Assembly (NCBI GenBank): GCA_038101125.1
Contig: JAYNVZ010000024.1
Location: 1 to 16,955 of the forward strand
Direction: 5' to 3'
Length of the DNA: 16,955 nucleotides
DNA from: GCA-2698665 sp038101125
Lineage (GTDB): Bacteria; Pseudomonadota; Gammaproteobacteria; GCA-002705445; GCA-002716945
The notes under the pieces were generated by a model. It saw only the letters and a program-made list of their open reading frames with translations. It did not search any database and was not told the DNA's origin. The position numbers and the translations under genes were made by a program. Of this stretch, positions 13,522 to 16,955 are shown in pieces (the first letter of the stretch is position 1; each line of letters starts with the position of its first letter).

Positions 13522-14841
13522 CTACTTAATAATGTTTCTTAATTCCCATTTATTATTTTTAAATGACCATATATGTGGAGATCTAAATGTATCACAAAGT
13601 TTCATAAAATAATCATGATCCATTTTCGGAGACTCAAATGATTTAAATGCTATAGGATGTTCTTTCTCATTTATTGACAGATATTTATATATTTCCTCGC
13701 TAAACCTATCAGGAAATTCATGGTCGAATTTTTTGACAAGAGCAACACCTTCCTCCCGATTAATATCACCAGATCGAATTTCTTGCGCTGCATCATATGT
13801 AGCTCTACCAATACCAAACTTTATACCTGTAGTGTAGTAATGAAAATCATCAATTTTATCATCTATACTATTGTATTTGCTATACGTACCAGCTGTACGT
13901 TCTGGTGATGCTTCAAAACCACCTTTTTCATGAGCCAAGTAATAACAAGATTGTGGATGCCAGTACATATACCAGCCAAGATCATGAAATTCTAAATTAG
14001 CCTTACTCAACACAACTGGATCTTCGGGAATGTATATTGAAAGATCCTCTTTGCTTATACCGAAAGATGAATTCAATGTTTCCATATCGAGCCCTCCAAA
14101 AAAAAGATTATCATTTTTATCTGAAGATGAAAAATCCATATCTCTTTCAGGAGTTTCAAATCTTGACTGAGGACCCGTTCCATACTCTGCATCTGACTCA
14201 CCATAAAAGACCAATGGTATCTTCAATCTTGCTGCCATTTTTGGGGCGAGTGATTTTTGACCAACAATGAAATTTTGAAATGGGTGTAACAAATTATCAA
14301 TTGATAATCTTGTTAATAGTCTATGTACCCTAGAATTTGGTGTGATTAAATGATTATCAAAACCAGAGCCTATCCATCTTTGAAAATTTCGCCAACCCCA
14401 GTCTGTATATATATTAGGAGCCCATGTAATAGTTAACGGGTTCATTCCATATTTATATTTAAGCAGGTAAGATGCATAGAAACTATCTTTTCCACCTGAT
14501 CCAGGGCATATACAGTCATATGATCCATTATTGCTCTTATATTTAGCACATAAATCTTTTAACTTCCTCTCTCTTTCTTCCCAATCTATCTCGATTTTTT
14601 TTTGAGTAAACGTTGTATGACATGCAGCGCATATACCGTCATCATAGAAATCTAAAGACTCTTTTTTTGATGAGATGTTATGCTTATGCTCTATTTCAGA
14701 TTTAGGCATTTGATTAGTCATAACACATTTCTTGCAAAACTTTATGTTCTTTGGTAAGCCATATTTTACTGTAGTAGGATTATCTTGTTTAAATTCTGAT
14801 AAATCTATGGATGCCGGATAGCTTATAATTTTATTTGTCAT
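13522..14841 (-). CDS. wbpG: N-acetyl sugar amidotransferase (WbpG/PseA family)
   Basis: A 439-residue ATP-dependent amidating enzyme. Two cysteine pairs (Cys36/Cys39 and Cys71/Cys74) are likely to bind zinc, followed by the PP-loop SGGKDS at 115-120, which activates the acetamido oxygen by adenylylation. Further family-like segments are GESDAEYG near 220-230, WYMYWHPQ and GRATYDAAQEIR in the C-terminal half. It converts an N-acetyl group on a sugar to an acetamidino group with ammonia supplied by the HisH/HisF pair encoded directly downstream. It is about 60 residues longer than many members, in part through an N-terminal stretch of 35 residues before the first Cys. The start is supported by AAGAGA seven bases before the ATG. 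In a legionaminic acid locus, the likely product is an acetamidino derivative, as with PtmG in Campylobacter, although the sugar acted on is inferred. Confidence 0.87.
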   Translation of the reverse strand: MTNKIISYPASIDLSEFKQDNPTTVKYGLPKNIKFCKKCVMTNQMPKSEIEHKHNISSKKESLDFYDDGICAACHTTFTQKKIEIDWEERERKLKDLCAKYKSNNGSYDCICPGSGGKDSFYASYLLKYKYGMNPLTITWAPNIYTDWGWRNFQRWIGSGFDNHLITPNSRVHRLLTRLSIDNLLHPFQNFIVGQKSLAPKMAARLKIPLVFYGESDAEYGTGPQSRFETPERDMDFSSSDKNDNLFFGGLDMETLNSSFGISKEDLSIYIPEDPVVLSKANLEFHDLGWYMYWHPQSCYYLAHEKGGFEASPERTAGTYSKYNSIDDKIDDFHYYTTGIKFGIGRATYDAAQEIRSGDINREEGVALVKKFDHEFPDRFSEEIYKYLSINEKEHPIAFKSFESPKMDHDYFMKLCDTFRSPHIWSFKNNKWELRNIIK

Positions 14842-14867
14842 TTTTTAATCTCTTTTAAATTTGTTTG

Positions 14868-15686
14868 TTAACATATACTCATACCACCATCTACAAATAT
14901 ATTTTGACCCGTGACATAAGAAGATGCATCTGATGCTAGAAATAAAGCTGTCCCAACTATCTCCTCTTTTTTGCCCATACGATTCAATGGAACTTTATTG
15001 GAATAGTTATTTATAAATTTTTTATTTTGACCACTGTATATTCCTCCTGGCGATAAAGTATTAACTCTAACTTTGTTTTTTGCCCAATATGAGGCTAGAT
15101 GTAATGTTAGACCAACTACCCCAGCCTTTGATGCAGTATAGGCTGCCGGTGTATTGATGGTTGTCCCAAGATATTCTGATCCTTTATAAATTCTCTGATC
15201 TGGCGCCATAACAGAGCTATATATAGATGATGTTTGAATAATTGAACCCTTATTTCTCTTAGCCATTCTTGTGCCAACTTCTTTTGCAACTATATACATT
15301 CCATCTAAATTAGTGTTCATTATTTTTTGCCAAGTCTTTAAATTATATTTTTCTAATGGTTTAAAGTATTCTTTCAAAGAATCTGTTTTTGTTGCAGCAT
15401 TATTAAGAAGAACATCTATTTTACCAATATCTTTTTCAATATTAATAATAGTTTTTTTAACCTGATCTTCGTCACTTACATCACAAACATATGCTTTACA
15501 TTTTACTTTATATTTTTTTATTATATTTTTAGATAACCTGCTTAATTTTCCTTTATCGAGATCAATAAGTGCAATATTTGAACCATTTTCTGCTAATGCT
15601 GATGATAGCACTTTACCTAGGATGCCGGTTGAACCTGTAATGACAGAAACTTTGTTCTTTAAGCTAAAAAGATCTTTATATTTCAT
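14868..15686 (-). CDS. ptmA: PtmA-like short-chain dehydrogenase
   Basis: A 272-residue classical SDR. It has the cofactor motif TGSTGILG (17-24), NNAA (95-98), the Ser154 region (QTSSIYS), and Tyr183 and Lys187 in YTASK, followed by the C-terminal SSYVTGQNIFVDGG. An insertion of about 15 residues between Ser and Tyr (APDQRIYKGSEYLG and nearby) is like that of PtmA, a dehydrogenase of the legionaminic acid locus thought to act early on a hexosamine phosphate or its precursor. The start is taken at ATG 15686, 1 bp after the aminotransferase stop. An in-frame ATG at 15740 would place 18 unrelated residues inside the aminotransferase gene and is not preferred. Together with that aminotransferase it could form a ketone and then aminate it; this pairing is inferred from adjacency. 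Substrate is unproven. Confidence 0.8.
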   Translation of the reverse strand: MKYKDLFSLKNKVSVITGSTGILGKVLSSALAENGSNIALIDLDKGKLSRLSKNIIKKYKVKCKAYVCDVSDEDQVKKTIINIEKDIGKIDVLLNNAATKTDSLKEYFKPLEKYNLKTWQKIMNTNLDGMYIVAKEVGTRMAKRNKGSIIQTSSIYSSVMAPDQRIYKGSEYLGTTINTPAAYTASKAGVVGLTLHLASYWAKNKVRVNTLSPGGIYSGQNKKFINNYSNKVPLNRMGKKEEIVGTALFLASDASSYVTGQNIFVDGGMSIC

Positions 15687-15687
15687 A

Positions 15688-16955
15688 TTAGTTAAACTTT
15701 CTAAATACAGGTTTAATGATATCACCATCCAAATATGCATCTACGCCATTATCTAACGCTTTTTTTATGATAGGAAAAACTTTATTCAAAGCAATTTCTG
15801 TCATTTTTAATTCTTTATTGCCATGATGATAACATATTGCAATCCATGGTATGAGTATATTATGTTTTATCATTTCTTGAGCAAATAAAGTTCTTAAGGG
15901 CATGGATACTTTGCCCTTATCGTCTAATAATGTATATGCAGGTGAACAAGATGGACCTTTAATTATAAAGTTATCTTCGATTCCATGTTTTTTTGCCAAA
16001 GAATTAAATAAATTTATCAGATCATGGCCATATTTCCATATATGTTTAATAACATTATTTTTCTTCATAAACTCAATAGTTTTTACAAAAGCCCCTAAAC
16101 TTGACATCTCTGCGCCATGAGTTGTTGATAGTAAAAATGTTCTCTCTTGGTCTTTAAATTCAATTGAACCAAGCTGCATGATTTTTCTTTTACCTGCAAC
16201 ACAAGCAACCGAATAACCATTAGCCATTGCTTTGCCAAATGTGCATAGATCTGGCTTAACCCCATATATATGTTGAGCTCCTTTCATATGCCATCTAAAA
16301 CCAGTGATCATTTCATCTAAGATAAATATGATTCCATTTTTTTTACATAGATTTGAGACTTTCATGAGATAGTTTTTTTTAATTTTTTTTGATGATCTAC
16401 TACAGACAATTCTCCCGCAACAATCACTATTCTCAGATACTACAGATGGGCACACGTTTGTAGCAGGCTCCATAACAACACATGCTATCTTTCCGGGATT
16501 TTTCTTTATTAAAAGTTCTAATGACTTAATATCGTTATAATTAAACTCTTTTGTAAGATTTTGAATGCGCTTTGGTACCCCTTTCTTGATAATTGTATTT
16601 CCAATAAACCAGTCATCATAAGAAAAAAATGGATGTTGTTTACATCTTGCAATTATGTCTCTACCAGTATAGGCTCTTGCCAACTTTATAGCGGCAGATA
16701 CTGCTGTAGATCCATTTTTTGTAAATTTAACCATATCAACAGATTTTATCTCTTTGATGATTAATTCAGCTGCCTCCAATTCAATCATTGAAGCTTTAGT
16801 GAGGTTATTGCCCTTTTTAATCTGATCTATCGCGCCTTTATCAATAGATCTCTCTGAGTATCCAATATTAACAGCTCGAAGAGCCATTCCATAATCAAGA
16901 TATTTATTTCCATCTATATCATAAACGTAACAACCTTTTCCTTTGTCTAGAATTT
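15688..16955 (-). CDS. Class III aminotransferase, glutamate-1-semialdehyde aminomutase-like (5' end missing)
   Basis: At least 422 residues of a PLP-dependent fold-type I enzyme that runs off the right edge. The open frame continues beyond the first ATG (16887) to the window end as LDKGKGCYVYDIDGNKYLDYG, the usual N-terminal strand of the family, so that ATG is internal. Later come FTKNGSTAVSAAIKLARAYT, the aspartate in ILDEMITGFRW that contacts the PLP ring, and the Schiff-base lysine in TFGKAMANG (codon at 16233-16231). An insert with four cysteines after VMEPATNV (VCPSV...DCCGRIVCS) is unusual. Location at the head of a legionaminic-type module, next to a PtmA-like SDR, implies transamination of a keto-sugar or related intermediate rather than haem synthesis. 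The neighbouring stop and start are separated by 1 bp. The reaction itself is unknown. Confidence 0.87.
   Translation of the reverse strand, partial: ILDKGKGCYVYDIDGNKYLDYGMALRAVNIGYSERSIDKGAIDQIKKGNNLTKASMIELEAAELIIKEIKSVDMVKFTKNGSTAVSAAIKLARAYTGRDIIARCKQHPFFSYDDWFIGNTIIKKGVPKRIQNLTKEFNYNDIKSLELLIKKNPGKIACVVMEPATNVCPSVVSENSDCCGRIVCSRSSKKIKKNYLMKVSNLCKKNGIIFILDEMITGFRWHMKGAQHIYGVKPDLCTFGKAMANGYSVACVAGKRKIMQLGSIEFKDQERTFLLSTTHGAEMSSLGAFVKTIEFMKKNNVIKHIWKYGHDLINLFNSLAKKHGIEDNFIIKGPSCSPAYTLLDDKGKVSMPLRTLFAQEMIKHNILIPWIAICYHHGNKELKMTEIALNKVFPIIKKALDNGVDAYLDGDIIKPVFRKFN

Noticed and set aside
15687..15740. Longer start for the PtmA-like SDR at ATG 15740
   Set aside because: It would add 18 residues without SDR similarity and overlap the aminotransferase C-terminus; ATG 15686 directly after the stop gives the usual SDR N-terminus.
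1..16955. tRNA/rRNA genes, CRISPR arrays, insertion sequences, integrases, long repeats or rho-independent terminators
   Set aside because: None was seen on reading both strands; gene junctions are too short to hold RNA genes, and no transposase-like protein or terminal inverted repeats were recognised.

Overview
This window is a continuous stretch of a surface-polysaccharide (O-antigen/LPS-type) biosynthesis locus from an AT-rich Gram-negative bacterium. All 17 genes are on the minus strand, so transcription runs from high to low coordinates. They are packed with gaps of a few bases or with overlapping starts and stops; the only sizeable intergenic space is 83 bp (11017-11099). A Wzz-type chain-length regulator, a Wzy-type polymerase, a WbpL/WecA-type initiating transferase and a PglK-type ABC flippase point to a Gram-negative outer-surface glycan. 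The low GC (roughly 30% by eye), the A/T homopolymers and two 10-N gaps suggest a draft, single-cell or metagenomic scaffold. Marine gammaproteobacteria would fit, but taxonomy cannot be fixed from the sequence alone.

Region 1 (16955-11100, first transcribed) is a legionaminic-acid-type sugar module. It holds a class III aminotransferase (cut by the right edge), a PtmA-like SDR dehydrogenase, a WbpG/PseA-type N-acetyl-sugar amidotransferase, its HisF-like and HisH-like ammonia-supply partners, and a PtmE-like CBS-domain nucleotidyltransferase. At the extreme left edge (1-143) lies the N-terminus of LegB, the 4,6-dehydratase of the same pathway. The pathway therefore appears to be split around the middle genes. 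The amidotransferase trio suggests that the final nonulosonic acid carries an acetamidino group.

Region 2 (11016-7916), preceded by a candidate sigma-70 promoter, holds wzz, a cytoplasmic-looking NodB-type deacetylase and wzy. Region 3 (7926-4048) is a second nucleotide-sugar module: an RfbF-like sugar nucleotidyltransferase, a CDP-glucose 4,6-dehydratase-like SDR with a Ser-Asp-Lys active-site motif, a close homologue of UDP-sulfoquinovose synthase (SQD1/SqdB), and a 4-epimerase-like SDR. Region 4 (4047-156) holds the initiating GT4 phosphosugar transferase, a GT-B-like surface-carbohydrate protein and the ABC flippase.

Taken together, sugars made by regions 1 and 3 would be assembled on undecaprenyl phosphate, flipped by the ABC transporter (no Wzx is seen), polymerised by Wzy and length-controlled by Wzz. 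Points that stand out are the SQD1 homologue in a glycan locus, a missing catalytic Asp in the GT4 enzyme, a HisF with Glu at the catalytic-Asp position, and two assembly gaps. One gap hides part of the ABC signature motif. The other looks like a false join that duplicates about 30 bases and breaks the reading frame of the nucleotidyltransferase gene.
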